Of a stretch of DNA of 11,893 nt, positions 1 to 8,242 are shown one piece after another. How positions within the stretch are numbered: the stretch's first letter is position 1; every line of letters starts with the position of its first letter. The DNA comes from Halovenus sp. (GTDB taxonomy: Archaea; Halobacteriota; Halobacteria; Halobacteriales; Haloarculaceae). Under the pieces are notes generated by a model. The model saw nothing but the letters and a program-made list of their open reading frames with translations. It did not search any database and had not been told where the DNA came from. The position numbers were made by a program, and so were the translations under genes. The DNA is taken from NCBI GenBank assembly GCA_003551265.1, contig PUMG01000238.1:1-11893 (forward strand), given 5' to 3'.

Positions 1-1019
1 CGTTCGAGATTCCGGTGACGACGACGCTGCCGGGCATCTGTTCGTTCCCCGAAGACGACGACCTCTCACTGTCGTGGGCGGGAATGCACGGCACCGGCTA
101 CGCCAACATGGCCATCACCCACACGGACTGTCTGATAGCCGTGGGAACCCGCTTCGACGACCGGTTAACTGGCGGCATCGACACGTTCGCACCGGAAGCG
201 GAGGTCATTCACATCGACATCGACCCTGCCGAAATCAGCAAGAACGTCCACGCGGACTATCCGCTGATTGGTGACGCCGGAACGGCGCTCGAACAGCTGA
301 CCGCAGCAGTCAGCACACCGCCGAATGCACAGGAGTGGCGCGAGCAGTGTGCCGAGTGGAAAGAGACCTATCCGCTGACGTACTCGACGCCGGAGGACGA
401 ACCGCTGAAGCCACAGTTCGTGGTCGAAGCGTTCGACGAGGCGACCGACGACGACACCATCGTCACCACCGGTGTGGGTCAACACCAGATGTGGGCCGCA
501 CAGTTCTGGACGTACACACAGCCCCGGACGTGGGTGTCCTCCCACGGACTGGGGACGATGGGGTACGGTCTCCCCGGTGCCATCGGCGCACGTCTGGCGG
601 CGGATGCGATGGGCGAGACCGACCGCGACGTCATCTGTTTCGACGGCGACGGTTCCTTTCTCATGACGATACAGGAGCTGTCAGTGGCCGTCCGCGAGAA
701 CCTCGACATCACGGTTGCGGTGCTCAACAACGAGTACATCGGGATGGTTCGCCAGTGGCAGGACGCCTTCTTCGACGGCTGTCACATGGCCTCCGATTAC
801 CACTGGATGCCCGCGTTCGACAAACTCGCGACGGCATTTGGCGCACACGGCATCCGCGTGGACGACTACGACGGGGTCGCACCAGCCATCGAGGAGGCGC
901 TCGCGCACGACGGACCCACCATCATCGACTTCCACATCGACCCCGAGGAGAACGTTCTGCCGATGGTGCCAAGCGGCGGCGCGAACGGACGCTTCGCCCT
1001 GGCGGAGGACCAGCTATGA
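1..1019 (+). CDS. ilvB: Acetolactate synthase large (catalytic) subunit, 5'-truncated by the window edge
   Basis: Thiamine-diphosphate enzyme that condenses two pyruvates to 2-acetolactate (or pyruvate with 2-ketobutyrate), the first common step of valine, leucine and isoleucine synthesis. The reading frame enters at base 3 and 338 residues are visible. The N-terminal pyrimidine-binding domain, with the catalytic Glu, lies upstream of the window. Visible residues about 1-105 are the central domain (THTDCLIAVGTRFDDRLTGG at 39-58). Residues about 140-338 are the TPP-binding domain, with MGYGLPGAIGA at 186-196, the metal/diphosphate motif GDGSF at 215-219 closed by NN at 242-243, and MVRQWQ at 248-253, whose Trp matches the herbicide-site Trp of known AHAS enzymes. 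The C-terminal half is typical of the family and intact. The stop overlaps the ilvN start by ATGA at 1016-1019, as expected for subunits of one complex. leuA is often upstream in haloarchaea but cannot be seen here. Confidence 0.96.
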   Translation, partial: FEIPVTTTLPGICSFPEDDDLSLSWAGMHGTGYANMAITHTDCLIAVGTRFDDRLTGGIDTFAPEAEVIHIDIDPAEISKNVHADYPLIGDAGTALEQLTAAVSTPPNAQEWREQCAEWKETYPLTYSTPEDEPLKPQFVVEAFDEATDDDTIVTTGVGQHQMWAAQFWTYTQPRTWVSSHGLGTMGYGLPGAIGARLAADAMGETDRDVICFDGDGSFLMTIQELSVAVRENLDITVAVLNNEYIGMVRQWQDAFFDGCHMASDYHWMPAFDKLATAFGAHGIRVDDYDGVAPAIEEALAHDGPTIIDFHIDPEENVLPMVPSGGANGRFALAEDQL

Positions 1020-1672
1020 CCGAGAACAGAATGCCCGGTCCCCCGCCGTCGGAACGACCACATCCAGAGGGGCGGCGCAACACGGAAGGCATCCGAATCG
1101 ACCCGGTGGTCGAAGCCGAACACGACCCGCGCCGTGCGGTCATCTCGGCCCTCGTCGACAACGAACCGGGCGTGCTCGCACGGGTTTCCGGACTCGTCTC
1201 ACGCCGTCAGTTCAACATCGAGAGTCTCACGGTTGGCCCGACGACAGTCGAGGGCCACTCCCGCATCACGATGGTGGTCGAGGAGACCGACCCCGGCATC
1301 GACCAGATACGGACGCAGATGGCGAAGCTCCCGCCAGTAATCTCAGTCGGCGAGGTCGCAGGCAACGCCATCACCACGGAACTCGTGCTGGTGAAGGTGC
1401 GCGGTGACGAACCGGAGAAGGTTCACGCCGTCACGCAGATGTACGATGGTAAGACGCTCGATGCTGGACCACGAGCGATAGCCGTCCAGTTGACCGGCGA
1501 CGAATCGACGATAGACGACGCTATCGCCGCGTTCGAGCAGTTCGGCATCCTCGAACTCGCCCGGACCGGACAGACAGCGCTCGCACGCGGTGACACCCCG
1601 ACTGCACCTGGAGAAAAGCCCGCCACGGCCGGTGAACCGACCACCCCTACGAACTACACGCCACAGCAATGA
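1016..1672 (+). CDS. ilvN: Acetolactate synthase small (regulatory) subunit
   Basis: Regulatory partner of IlvB; in this family it raises catalytic activity and carries feedback inhibition, usually by valine. The protein has 218 residues. An ACT domain occupies about residues 40-118, starting [20 protein letters not shown] (41-60) and continuing [12 protein letters not shown] (63-74), the classic effector-binding turn. A second ALS_ss-type C-terminal domain spans about 119-185 (ELVLVKVRG, then [10 protein letters not shown]). The first 38 residues form a Pro/Arg-rich extension and the last 30 a Thr/Pro-rich tail (positions 189-218); both look disordered and lie outside the family core. The start at 1016 was chosen because its ATGA overlaps the ilvB stop. 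The reading frame stays open upstream over ilvB, but that extension is only a shadow of ilvB. The gene ends in an ATGA overlap with ilvC. Confidence 0.95.
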   Translation: MTENRMPGPPPSERPHPEGRRNTEGIRIDPVVEAEHDPRRAVISALVDNEPGVLARVSGLVSRRQFNIESLTVGPTTVEGHSRITMVVEETDPGIDQIRTQMAKLPPVISVGEVAGNAITTELVLVKVRGDEPEKVHAVTQMYDGKTLDAGPRAIAVQLTGDESTIDDAIAAFEQFGILELARTGQTALARGDTPTAPGEKPATAGEPTTPTNYTPQQ

Positions 1673-2718
1673 CACAAACCCGAACATCGAACGACGGAGA
1701 CGACGAGCAGCAGTTCAACTCGACCGTATACTACGGCGAGGACGCAGACCCAGCGTATCTTGACGGCAAGACAGTCGCCGTTCTGGGGTATGGCTCACAG
1801 GGCCACGCACACGCACAGAACCTCGACGACAGCGGCGTCGACGTGGTTGTCGGGCTCCGCGAGAGCAGTTCCTCGTGGGCGCTCGCCGAGAGCGACGGTC
1901 TCTCGGTGACGACTCCCGCAGACGCATCAGCACAGGCTGACGTCGTGAGCGTCCTCCTTCCAGACACAGTTCAGCCAGCGGTGTACGAAGAGGCGATTGA
2001 ACCCGGCCTGTCCGAGGGCGACACGCTCCAGTTCGCCCACGGCTTCAACATCCACTACAATCAGATTCGGCCGCCAGAGGGCGTCGACGTGACGATGGTC
2101 GCGCCGAAATCGCCTGGTCACCTCGTCCGGCGAAACTACGAGCACAATCAGGGGACTCCCGGACTGCTCGCGGTGTACCAGGACGCGACAGGTGAGGCAC
2201 GAGAGAGGGGACTCGCGTACGCAGACGCGCTCGGCTGTACCCGTGCAGGCGTCGTCGAGACGACGTTCCGCGAGGAGACCGAAACCGACCTCTTCGGGGA
2301 GCAGGCGGTGCTGTGTGGCGGCGTGACCGAGCTCGTGAAAGCTGGCTACGAGACGCTCGTCGAGGCGGGTTATTCCCCCGAGATGGCGTACTTCGAGTGC
2401 CTCAACGAACTCAAACTCATCGTCGACCTGATGTACGAGGACGGGCACATGGGGATGTGGAACTCTGTCTCCGACACCGCCGAGTACGGCGGGTTGACCC
2501 GTGGCGAGGCGGTCATCAACCGCGAGGGTATGGACGAGATACTCGAGACCGTCCAGAACGGCGAGTTCGCTCGCGAGTGGATCACCGAAAATCAGGCAGG
2601 CCGCCCTGCCTACCACCAGTACCGTCAGGCCGAACAGAACCACGAGATAGAACACGTCGGAGAGCGACTCCGTGAACTGTTCTCGTGGGGCGAACCCGAC
2701 GAGGAGAGCGACGGATGA
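1669..2718 (+). CDS. ilvC: Ketol-acid reductoisomerase, class I
   Basis: Converts 2-acetolactate (or 2-aceto-2-hydroxybutyrate) to the dihydroxy acid by Mg-dependent alkyl migration and NAD(P)H reduction. It has 349 residues, the length of the short class I enzymes. The Rossmann motif [13 protein letters not shown] is at 40-52. The cofactor-selecting loop after the second strand reads [13 protein letters not shown] (61-73); its Ser run is compatible with binding the NADPH phosphate, as in NADPH-using relatives (inference). The catalytic His is in FAHGFNIHY (His124). The C-terminal knotted domain supplies metal ligands Asp207 and Glu211 (ETDLFGEQ) and the [15 protein letters not shown] segment at 243-257, followed by [10 protein letters not shown] at 266-275. 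An acidic N-terminal tail and the DEESDG ending fit a halophile. The start at 1669 overlaps the ilvN stop (ATGA), and the stop overlaps the next ORF in the same way. Confidence 0.97.
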   Translation: MTQTRTSNDGDDEQQFNSTVYYGEDADPAYLDGKTVAVLGYGSQGHAHAQNLDDSGVDVVVGLRESSSSWALAESDGLSVTTPADASAQADVVSVLLPDTVQPAVYEEAIEPGLSEGDTLQFAHGFNIHYNQIRPPEGVDVTMVAPKSPGHLVRRNYEHNQGTPGLLAVYQDATGEARERGLAYADALGCTRAGVVETTFREETETDLFGEQAVLCGGVTELVKAGYETLVEAGYSPEMAYFECLNELKLIVDLMYEDGHMGMWNSVSDTAEYGGLTRGEAVINREGMDEILETVQNGEFAREWITENQAGRPAYHQYRQAEQNHEIEHVGERLRELFSWGEPDEESDG

Positions 2719-3308
2719 GAGAAGAGAGGCCGAGCGTCACCAGTACCACCTCGACTCACAACACGCAGCCCACCACCACCGATACAATGACCACCAACAC
2801 TCACAACACTGACAGCACCCGACGTACTGACCGGACGACCGACAACCCCACCGACGTCCACGCCACCGAGAGTCCCGCTCGCTACCAACCCGGCTCTGAC
2901 GAGGCCCGGGATGACCAGAGAGAAGGCAAACAGAAGCGATTCTGTCAGAAGATGAAAGAGATGGACCATCGCCCGCCAGTAGACGGGCCAAACAGGACCT
3001 TCGAGCGCAACTGCGAAGGCCGACAGCCGACAACCGACGGTGGAACACGACGCGAGAATGAACAGTCACACGCGAGCGACGAGAACGAGGTGTCGCACGC
3101 GAACGACAGGGGTGGAGAATCGCACGGGAGCGACGGGGGTGAACAGTCACATGCAGGCGAGGAAGACCACAGTGACGAGGAACACAGCGATGAGGAAGAG
3201 CGAACCCGGTTCCGGCAGAAGATGAAGGATATGGATCACAGCTCACCGGTAGAGGGCGCGAACAGGACGTTCAAGCGGGGGAGCGAAAGCCGCGACACAT
3301 CCGAATGA
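2715..3308 (+). CDS. Unrecognised hydrophilic repeat protein inside the ilv-leu operon
   Basis: I do not recognise this 197-residue protein. It is almost certainly translated: its ATG overlaps the ilvC stop (ATGA 2715-2718) and its stop overlaps the leuC start (ATGA 3305-3308). An in-frame ATG at 2787 is a weaker alternative start. Four parts are visible. Residues 1-52 are Thr-rich (19 Thr). A motif at 74-98 contains QKMK, MDH, PV and NRTF. Residues 115-161 are acidic and His-rich, with four 9-residue repeats around SHA/SHG and two HSDEE units. A second motif copy lies at 164-188, with 17 of 25 positions identical to the first. Between motifs the chain lacks hydrophobic runs, so it is probably disordered and cytosolic; no signal peptide or membrane segment is seen. 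There is no Leu, Ile or Trp anywhere and only five Val. The motif hydrophobics are Met and Phe. A role in the operon's pathway is inferred only from position. Confidence 0.85.
   Translation: MREERPSVTSTTSTHNTQPTTTDTMTTNTHNTDSTRRTDRTTDNPTDVHATESPARYQPGSDEARDDQREGKQKRFCQKMKEMDHRPPVDGPNRTFERNCEGRQPTTDGGTRRENEQSHASDENEVSHANDRGGESHGSDGGEQSHAGEEDHSDEEHSDEEERTRFRQKMKDMDHSSPVEGANRTFKRGSESRDTSE
2934..3008 (+). repeat. First copy of a duplicated 25-residue motif
   Basis: Encodes residues 74-98 of the unrecognised operon ORF. Shared residues with the second copy include RF, QKMK, MDH, PV, G and NRTF. The first half could form a short basic helix; the second half looks like an extended segment ending in NRTF. 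This copy has a Cys (residue 77) where the second has Arg. The family could be a single-motif small protein that was duplicated here (inference). Confidence 0.85.
3057..3164 (+). repeat. Four tandem 27-bp coding repeats
   Basis: Four back-to-back 27-base units start at 3057, 3084, 3111 and 3138. They encode nine-residue units with Ser-His-Ala/Gly at a strict nine-residue period (His at protein positions 119, 128, 137 and 146), each followed by an acidic or small residue pair. The units differ at several bases, so the array is degenerate rather than newly expanded. It lies in frame between the two motif copies and lengthens the linker. Confidence 0.9.
3168..3197 (+). repeat. Two tandem HSDEE-coding units (15 bp each)
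   Basis: Two adjacent 15-base units encode HSDEE twice (protein residues 152-156 and 157-161), directly after the 27-bp array. They continue the acidic, His-spaced linker of the operon ORF. Confidence 0.8.
3204..3278 (+). repeat. Second copy of the duplicated 25-residue motif
   Basis: Encodes residues 164-188 of the unrecognised operon ORF, exactly 90 residues after the first copy. It contains [11 protein letters not shown] and [11 protein letters not shown]. This copy ends nine residues before the stop codon, so the motif is nearly C-terminal. Confidence 0.85.
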
Positions 3309-4723
3309 GCGAGCGTACACTCTACGATAAGGTACGAGAGCGCCACACGGTGCGGGAGTTGCCGACGGGGCAGGACCAGTTGTTCGTCGGCTTGCACCTG
3401 ATTCACGAGGTGACCAGCCCACAGGCGTTCGGCATGCTGGACGAGCGTGGCTTCGAAGTAGCCCATCCAGAGCGGACGCACGCGACGGTGGACCACATCG
3501 TGCCGACGGCGAACCAGTCGCGGCCGTTCGAGGACGAGCAAGCAGAGACGATGATGGCCGCACTCGAAGCGAACGTCGAGCGTGCGGGCATCGAGTTCTC
3601 GAGTCCCGACTCCGGCGACCAGGGAATCGTCCACGTCATCGGACCGGAGCAGGGACTCACCCAGCCCGGGATGACGGTCGTCTGTGGTGACTCTCACACG
3701 TCGACACACGGTGCGTTCGGTGCGCTGGCGTTCGGCATCGGCACATCACAGATTCGAGACGTGCTGGCGACTGGCTGTGTGGCGATGAGCCGACAGCAGG
3801 TACGACAGATATCGGTGACGGGTGAACTCGGTCCCGGCGTAACCGCCAAGGACGTCATCCTCGCGATTATCAGAGAGCTCGGCACCGACGGCGGTGTCGG
3901 CTACGTCTACGAGTACGCCGGTGAGGCAATCGAGTCGCTCGGCATGGAAGGACGAATGAGCATCTGCAACATGTCCATCGAGGGTGGGGCGCGTGCGGGC
4001 TACGTCAACCCCGACGAGACCACGTTCGAGTGGCTCCGCGAGACCGACGCCTTCCGAGACGACCCCGAACGATTCGAGCGGCTGAAGCCGTACTGGGAGT
4101 CGGTCCGGTCGGACCCAGACGCCAGCTACGACGACGTCGTCGAGATCGACGGCTCGGCGCTCGAACCGATGGTGACCTGGGGAACCACCCCCGGACAGGG
4201 AGTCGGCATCACCGAGCCGGTTCCGGACCCAGAATCGCTTCCCGAGGGCCGTCGTGTGGTGGCCGAACAGGCACAGCAGCATATGAGGGTCACACCCGGT
4301 GAGACCATGGCAGGCTACGAGATTGACGTCGCCTTCCTCGGGTCGTGTACGAACGCCCGACTGGTCGACCTTCGTGCGGCCGCAGCGGTGCTCGAAGGTC
4401 GGACCGTGCATCCCGATGTCCGGGGACTGGCCGTACCGGGAAGCCAGCGAGTCAAAGCGGCCGCCGAGCGCGCAGGACTCGCCGACGTCTTTGAGGAAGC
4501 GGGCTTCGAGTGGCGCGGCGCTGGCTGTTCGATGTGCCTGGGGATGAACGAAGACCAGCTCGTTGGGGACGAGGCGTGTGCCTCCTCGTCGAACCGTAAC
4601 TTCGTCGGCCGACAGGGCAGCCACGACGGTCGGACTGTGCTGATGAGTCCGCCAATGGTCGCTGCCGCAGCAGTCACCGGCCACGTCACCGACGTCAGAG
4701 AACTCGCGGAGGTGAGCCAGTGA
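3305..4723 (+). CDS. leuC: 3-Isopropylmalate dehydratase large subunit
   Basis: With LeuD, isomerises 2-isopropylmalate to 3-isopropylmalate through isopropylmaleate, using a [4Fe-4S] cluster in the aconitase fold. It has 472 residues, the length of the bacterial-type LeuC. Cluster ligands are Cys348 (GSCTNAR) and Cys408/Cys411 (AGCSMCLGMN). Other hallmarks are HLIHEVTSPQAF near 31-42, VDHIVPT at 62-68, CGDSHTSTHGAFGALAFGIG at 127-146, SIEGGARAGYVNPDETT at 224-240, and the C-terminal SSSNRNFVGRQG at 427-438 with MSPPMVAAAA at 447-456. IPMI usually favours GRQG over homoaconitase-type residues, and the leuD/leuB context settles the substrate. The start at 3305 overlaps the upstream ORF stop (ATGA). 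The stop overlaps the leuD start. Confidence 0.97.
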   Translation: MSERTLYDKVRERHTVRELPTGQDQLFVGLHLIHEVTSPQAFGMLDERGFEVAHPERTHATVDHIVPTANQSRPFEDEQAETMMAALEANVERAGIEFSSPDSGDQGIVHVIGPEQGLTQPGMTVVCGDSHTSTHGAFGALAFGIGTSQIRDVLATGCVAMSRQQVRQISVTGELGPGVTAKDVILAIIRELGTDGGVGYVYEYAGEAIESLGMEGRMSICNMSIEGGARAGYVNPDETTFEWLRETDAFRDDPERFERLKPYWESVRSDPDASYDDVVEIDGSALEPMVTWGTTPGQGVGITEPVPDPESLPEGRRVVAEQAQQHMRVTPGETMAGYEIDVAFLGSCTNARLVDLRAAAAVLEGRTVHPDVRGLAVPGSQRVKAAAERAGLADVFEEAGFEWRGAGCSMCLGMNEDQLVGDEACASSSNRNFVGRQGSHDGRTVLMSPPMVAAAAVTGHVTDVRELAEVSQ

Positions 4724-5355
4724 TGACAGATGAGGGCGGACCCGACGTGCCGACGGTCGAGCAGGTGAACGGAACCGCTGTGCCGGTCCGAGGGAACGAG
4801 ATAGACACCGACCAGATAATCCCGGCGCGCTTTCTGAAGGCCGTGTCGTTCGAGGGTCTCGGCCAGTTCGCCTTCTTCGACCAGCGCTTCGACGGCGAGA
4901 CGCCGCTCGAACATCCGTTCAACGACGAGCGCTTCGCGGGTGCGTCGGTGCTCGTCGTGAACGCGAACTTCGGCTGTGGCTCCTCGCGCGAACACGCCCC
5001 ACAGGCGCTCAAGCGGTGGGGAATCGACGCCATCGTCGGCGAGAGCTTCGCCGAAATCTTCGCTGGAAACTGTCTCGGACTGGGCGTTCCCACTGTGACG
5101 CTCTCTCACGAGGACGTCACCGCACTTCAGGAGTGGGTCGAAGAACACCCCGATGACGAGGTCCGCGTCGACATCGTAACCGAAACCGTGAGTGTCGGAG
5201 ACACCGCCTTCGAGGCGAACGTCGACGACGCACAGCGCGAGGCGCTCGTCGAGGGGCTCTGGGATACGACAACGCTCATGCGCGCGAATCAGGAGACGGT
5301 TCGGGAGACTGCCGAGTCACTGCCGTACGTGAATCTCGACGCGAGAGAGCGATGA
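4723..5355 (+). CDS. leuD: 3-Isopropylmalate dehydratase small subunit
   Basis: Swivel-domain partner of LeuC that completes the active site for substrate recognition. The 210 residues make it the longer bacterial type rather than the short archaeal ~160-residue type. Key segments are [15 protein letters not shown] (about 24-38), [20 protein letters not shown] (near 84-103) and [15 protein letters not shown] further on. The end, through NLDARER, is acidic or neutral with no extra domain. Two starts are possible: GTG at 4720 or ATG at 4723. I prefer ATG 4723, which overlaps the leuC stop as TGATG. The stop overlaps leuB by ATGA (5352-5355). Confidence 0.96.
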   Translation: MTDEGGPDVPTVEQVNGTAVPVRGNEIDTDQIIPARFLKAVSFEGLGQFAFFDQRFDGETPLEHPFNDERFAGASVLVVNANFGCGSSREHAPQALKRWGIDAIVGESFAEIFAGNCLGLGVPTVTLSHEDVTALQEWVEEHPDDEVRVDIVTETVSVGDTAFEANVDDAQREALVEGLWDTTTLMRANQETVRETAESLPYVNLDARER

Positions 5356-6413
5356 GTGAAGAGATTGCACTCGTCCCCGGCGACGGTATCGGGAGCGAGG
5401 TCGTGCCTGCGGCAGTCACAGTTCTGGAGGCGCTCGATTCGACCTCCCGATTCGAGTTCGTCGAGGGAGTTGCAGGCGACCACGTCAGAGAAGAGCGAGG
5501 TGAGGCGCTGCCACAGGAGACGTACGACCTCGTGGCGTCGGCGGATGCGACCCTGTTCGGAGCTGCTGGTGAGAGTGCGGCGGACGTCATTCTCCCACTC
5601 AGAGCGGCGGTCGATTCGTTCGTGAACGTCCGGCCTGCACGAGCCTACCCGGGTGTCGACGCCCTCCGGCCGAAGACTGACCTCGTCTTCCTCCGGGAGA
5701 ACACCGAGGGCGTCTACGCCGGTCACGAAAGCCGTCTCACCGGGGACGTTTCGACGCTGACACGAGTCGTCACGCGCTCGGCGTCGGCCCGACTCGCGGA
5801 GTTCGCCTGTGAGTTCGTCGACGATTCGGGAGGGTCAGCGGTCGACACCGGCAGTCAGAGCGACACGAACGGCGGGCGAGCGGCCGATGCAAGCCCCGAG
5901 GGATTCACTGTTGTCCACAAGGCGAACGTGATGTCCGAGACAGACGGCCTCTTTCGGGACACCGTCGTCGAGGTGGCCGAGACACAGGGCGTCGAGACGA
6001 CCGAGGTGCTGATGGACGCGTTCGCGACGCGAGTGTGTCTCGACCCCACGCAGTTCGGGGTGGTTGTCTGTCCGAACCTCGCTGGTGACGTCCTCTCTGA
6101 CCTCGCTGCTGGACTCGTCGGCGGGCTTGGACTCCTTCCGTCGGCGAACATTGGACCTGAGCGAGCGCTGTTCGAACCCGTCCACGGAACTGCACCCGAC
6201 ATCGCGGGCGAGAACGTCGCCAACCCTGCCGCTGCGATTCTCTCGGCAGCGATGTTGCTCGAGTACCTCGGATACGAGAACGATGCGCGAACCGTTCGCC
6301 GAGCGGTCGAGGAGGTACTGGCGTCGGGGCCACACACGCCAGACCTCGGCGGAAGTGCAACGACGACTGAGGTGACAGACGCAGTCATCGCAACAGTTGT
6401 CGAACAGGTGTAA
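5352..6413 (+). CDS. leuB: 3-Isopropylmalate dehydrogenase
   Basis: NAD-dependent beta-decarboxylating dehydrogenase that oxidises 3-isopropylmalate; the product decarboxylates to 2-ketoisocaproate. It has 353 residues. The N-terminus reads [16 protein letters not shown] (6-21). Substrate and metal residues are Arg84, Arg94 and Arg115 ([10 protein letters not shown] at 115-124), Lys190, Asp222, and Asp246/Asp250 in [19 protein letters not shown] (242-260). The cofactor loop is [20 protein letters not shown] (275-294). The RENTEG form is shared with other enzymes of this superfamily (isocitrate and homoisocitrate dehydrogenases), so the leuCD context is important for the call. Residues about 157-183 are a Ser/Gly/Asp-rich insertion, apparently a surface loop. 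The start overlaps the leuD stop (ATGA). Confidence 0.95.
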   Translation: MSEEIALVPGDGIGSEVVPAAVTVLEALDSTSRFEFVEGVAGDHVREERGEALPQETYDLVASADATLFGAAGESAADVILPLRAAVDSFVNVRPARAYPGVDALRPKTDLVFLRENTEGVYAGHESRLTGDVSTLTRVVTRSASARLAEFACEFVDDSGGSAVDTGSQSDTNGGRAADASPEGFTVVHKANVMSETDGLFRDTVVEVAETQGVETTEVLMDAFATRVCLDPTQFGVVVCPNLAGDVLSDLAAGLVGGLGLLPSANIGPERALFEPVHGTAPDIAGENVANPAAAILSAAMLLEYLGYENDARTVRRAVEEVLASGPHTPDLGGSATTTEVTDAVIATVVEQV

Positions 6414-6459
6414 CAAGAGTGATACACGAGGATGTTCCAGTAACGACACAGACACAGTT

Positions 6460-8175
6460 ATGAGTCAGCAACCACAGAAATCAGCGGAGTTACCGAGCAA
6501 CGATATCACCGAAGGAGCGGACCGGGCACCGAACCGGTCGATGTTCTACGCGATGGGGTACGACGACGAGGACCTCGCGTCGCCGATGGTCGGCATCGCC
6601 AACCCGGCGGCCGACGTGACGCCGTGTAACGTCCACCTCGACGAACTCGCGGAGGCGGCCTGGCACGGTGTCGACGAGGCTGGCGGGATGCCGATAGAGT
6701 TCGGTACCATCACCATCTCCGACGGGATTTCGATGGGTACCGAGGGGATGAAAGCCTCGCTCGTCTCCCGGGAGGTCATCGCAGACTCAGTCGAACTCGT
6801 CGCCTTCGGCGAGCGACTGGATGGACTCGTCACCCTCGCCGGCTGTGACAAGAACCTGCCGGGGATGATGATGGCAGCCATACGAACCGACCTCCCGACG
6901 GTGTTCGTCTACGGCGGCACCATCCTCCCCGGTCAGTTCCACGGCGAGGACGTCACCATTCAGGACGTCTTCGAGGGTGTCGGGGCGTACGCGGAGGGCG
7001 ACCTGACGCGCGAGGAACTTGACGAACTCGAACACAGCGCCTGCCCCGGACCGGGGTCGTGTGCCGGGATGTACACCGCGAACACGATGGCGTCGATGAG
7101 CGAGGCGCTCGGACTCGCACCGCTCGGAACGGCCACCGCCCCCGCCGTCACAGACGAGCGAGCAGCGATTGCAGACAGCGCGGGCGAGACCATCATGGCG
7201 TGCATCGAGAACGGGCTTCGACCCTCCGACATCCTGAGCAAGGAGTCCTTCGAGAACGCGATCACGCTCGACGTGGCCATCGGCGGGTCGACCAACTCCG
7301 TCCTCCACCTGCTTGCCCTTGCCGCCGAAGCGGGTGTCGACCTCGACATCGAGCGCTTCGACGACATCTCGCGTCGAACTCCTCACATCGTCGATGTCCG
7401 ACCCGGGGGGACGCACGTGATGTCCGACCTGCACGAGGTGGGCGGCATCCCGGTCGTCCTCCGGCGGTTGCTCGACGCAGGACTGATTCACGGCGACGCC
7501 ATGACCGTAACTGGTCGGACTATCGCCGAAGAACTCGACTCACTCTCGCTTCCGGAAGACGAGGCGGTCGACTCCGAGGTCGTCCGCCCGCTCTCAGACC
7601 CGATTCACGAGCAGGGCGCACTCGTGATTCTCACCGGGAACCTCGCACCCGACGGGGCCGTCCTCAAGGTCACCGGTGACGACCAGTTACACCACGAAGG
7701 CCCGGCACGGATATTCGAGCGCGAGGAGAGGGCGATGGAGTGGGTCCAGGAGGGGAACATCGAATCGGGCGACGTCGTCGTCATCCGAAACGAGGGACCA
7801 CGGGGCGGGCCGGGGATGCGCGAGATGCTCTCGGTTACGGCAGCGGTCGTCGGACAGGGTCACGAAGAGGACGTAGCGCTTCTCACCGACGGTCGATTCT
7901 CGGGGGCGACCCGCGGCCCGATGATTGGCCACGTCGCACCAGAGGCGTTCGACGGCGGGCCGATAGCGGCACTCGAAGACGGCGACACCGTCACCGTCGA
8001 CATTCCAAACCGCGAACTCTCGGTCGACCTCTCTGATGAGGAGCTGGCAGAGCGACTCGACGCGTGGGAACAGCCAGCGCCAACCTACACGTCGGGGGTA
8101 CTCGCGAAATACGGGCTGGCGTTCGACTCCGCAGCGAACGGTGCCGTGACGAATCCAGCCGTCAAACGCGAGTGA
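6460..8175 (+). CDS. ilvD: Dihydroxy-acid dehydratase
   Basis: Dehydrates 2,3-dihydroxyisovalerate and its isoleucine homologue to the 2-keto acids; the product 2-ketoisovalerate is also the entry point to leucine. The protein has 571 residues with a Mg site and an Fe-S cluster. Cluster Cys candidates are Cys56 (PCN), Cys129 ([13 protein letters not shown]) and Cys201 ([15 protein letters not shown]). Lys131 sits in the position of the carbamylated metal-binding Lys, and Ser481 in [11 protein letters not shown] matches the proposed catalytic base. The frame extends upstream to 6397 inside leuB, but that part is Ser/Asn/Cys-rich and unlike the family, whereas the chain from 6460 leads directly into the conserved [18 protein letters not shown]. 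The gap to leuB is 46 bases with no clear Shine-Dalgarno or TATA box, so readthrough from the ilv-leu operon is likely. Confidence 0.96.
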   Translation: MSQQPQKSAELPSNDITEGADRAPNRSMFYAMGYDDEDLASPMVGIANPAADVTPCNVHLDELAEAAWHGVDEAGGMPIEFGTITISDGISMGTEGMKASLVSREVIADSVELVAFGERLDGLVTLAGCDKNLPGMMMAAIRTDLPTVFVYGGTILPGQFHGEDVTIQDVFEGVGAYAEGDLTREELDELEHSACPGPGSCAGMYTANTMASMSEALGLAPLGTATAPAVTDERAAIADSAGETIMACIENGLRPSDILSKESFENAITLDVAIGGSTNSVLHLLALAAEAGVDLDIERFDDISRRTPHIVDVRPGGTHVMSDLHEVGGIPVVLRRLLDAGLIHGDAMTVTGRTIAEELDSLSLPEDEAVDSEVVRPLSDPIHEQGALVILTGNLAPDGAVLKVTGDDQLHHEGPARIFEREERAMEWVQEGNIESGDVVVIRNEGPRGGPGMREMLSVTAAVVGQGHEEDVALLTDGRFSGATRGPMIGHVAPEAFDGGPIAALEDGDTVTVDIPNRELSVDLSDEELAERLDAWEQPAPTYTSGVLAKYGLAFDSAANGAVTNPAVKRE

Positions 8176-8242
8176 ATGCGTTCGGTGCTGTTAGGACTAC
8201 GTGCTCGTTTCTGCTACAACTGTGTGTTCGGTTCCCCGACTG
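8176..8242. other. Convergent gap between ilvD and the polyprenyl synthase gene
   Basis: 67 bases separate the two convergent stop codons. I see no small ORF, strong hairpin or long T-run; only a short GTTTCTG could help end ilvD transcription. Termination here is assumed, not shown. Confidence 0.4.

Noticed and set aside
335..1015. Upstream extension of the ilvN frame
   Set aside because: The extension is an Arg/His-rich shadow of ilvB; the ACT protein starts at the ATGA overlap at 1016.
3057..3197. CRISPR-like array
   Set aside because: The repeats are directly adjacent with no unique spacers, are degenerate, and stay in frame with a coding repeat.
2991..3269. N-R-T glycosylation sequons in the operon protein
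   Set aside because: Asn-Arg-Thr occurs in both motif copies, but no signal peptide or membrane anchor is present, so the protein should not meet the glycosylation machinery.
3746..4684. 312-residue open frame antisense to leuC
   Set aside because: It lies fully opposite a well-conserved leuC. Long antisense frames are usual in GC-rich haloarchaeal DNA, and its translation shows no domain.
6397..6459. Longer ilvD start inside leuB
   Set aside because: The extra 21 residues are unlike the family, and ATG 6460 leads directly into conserved sequence.
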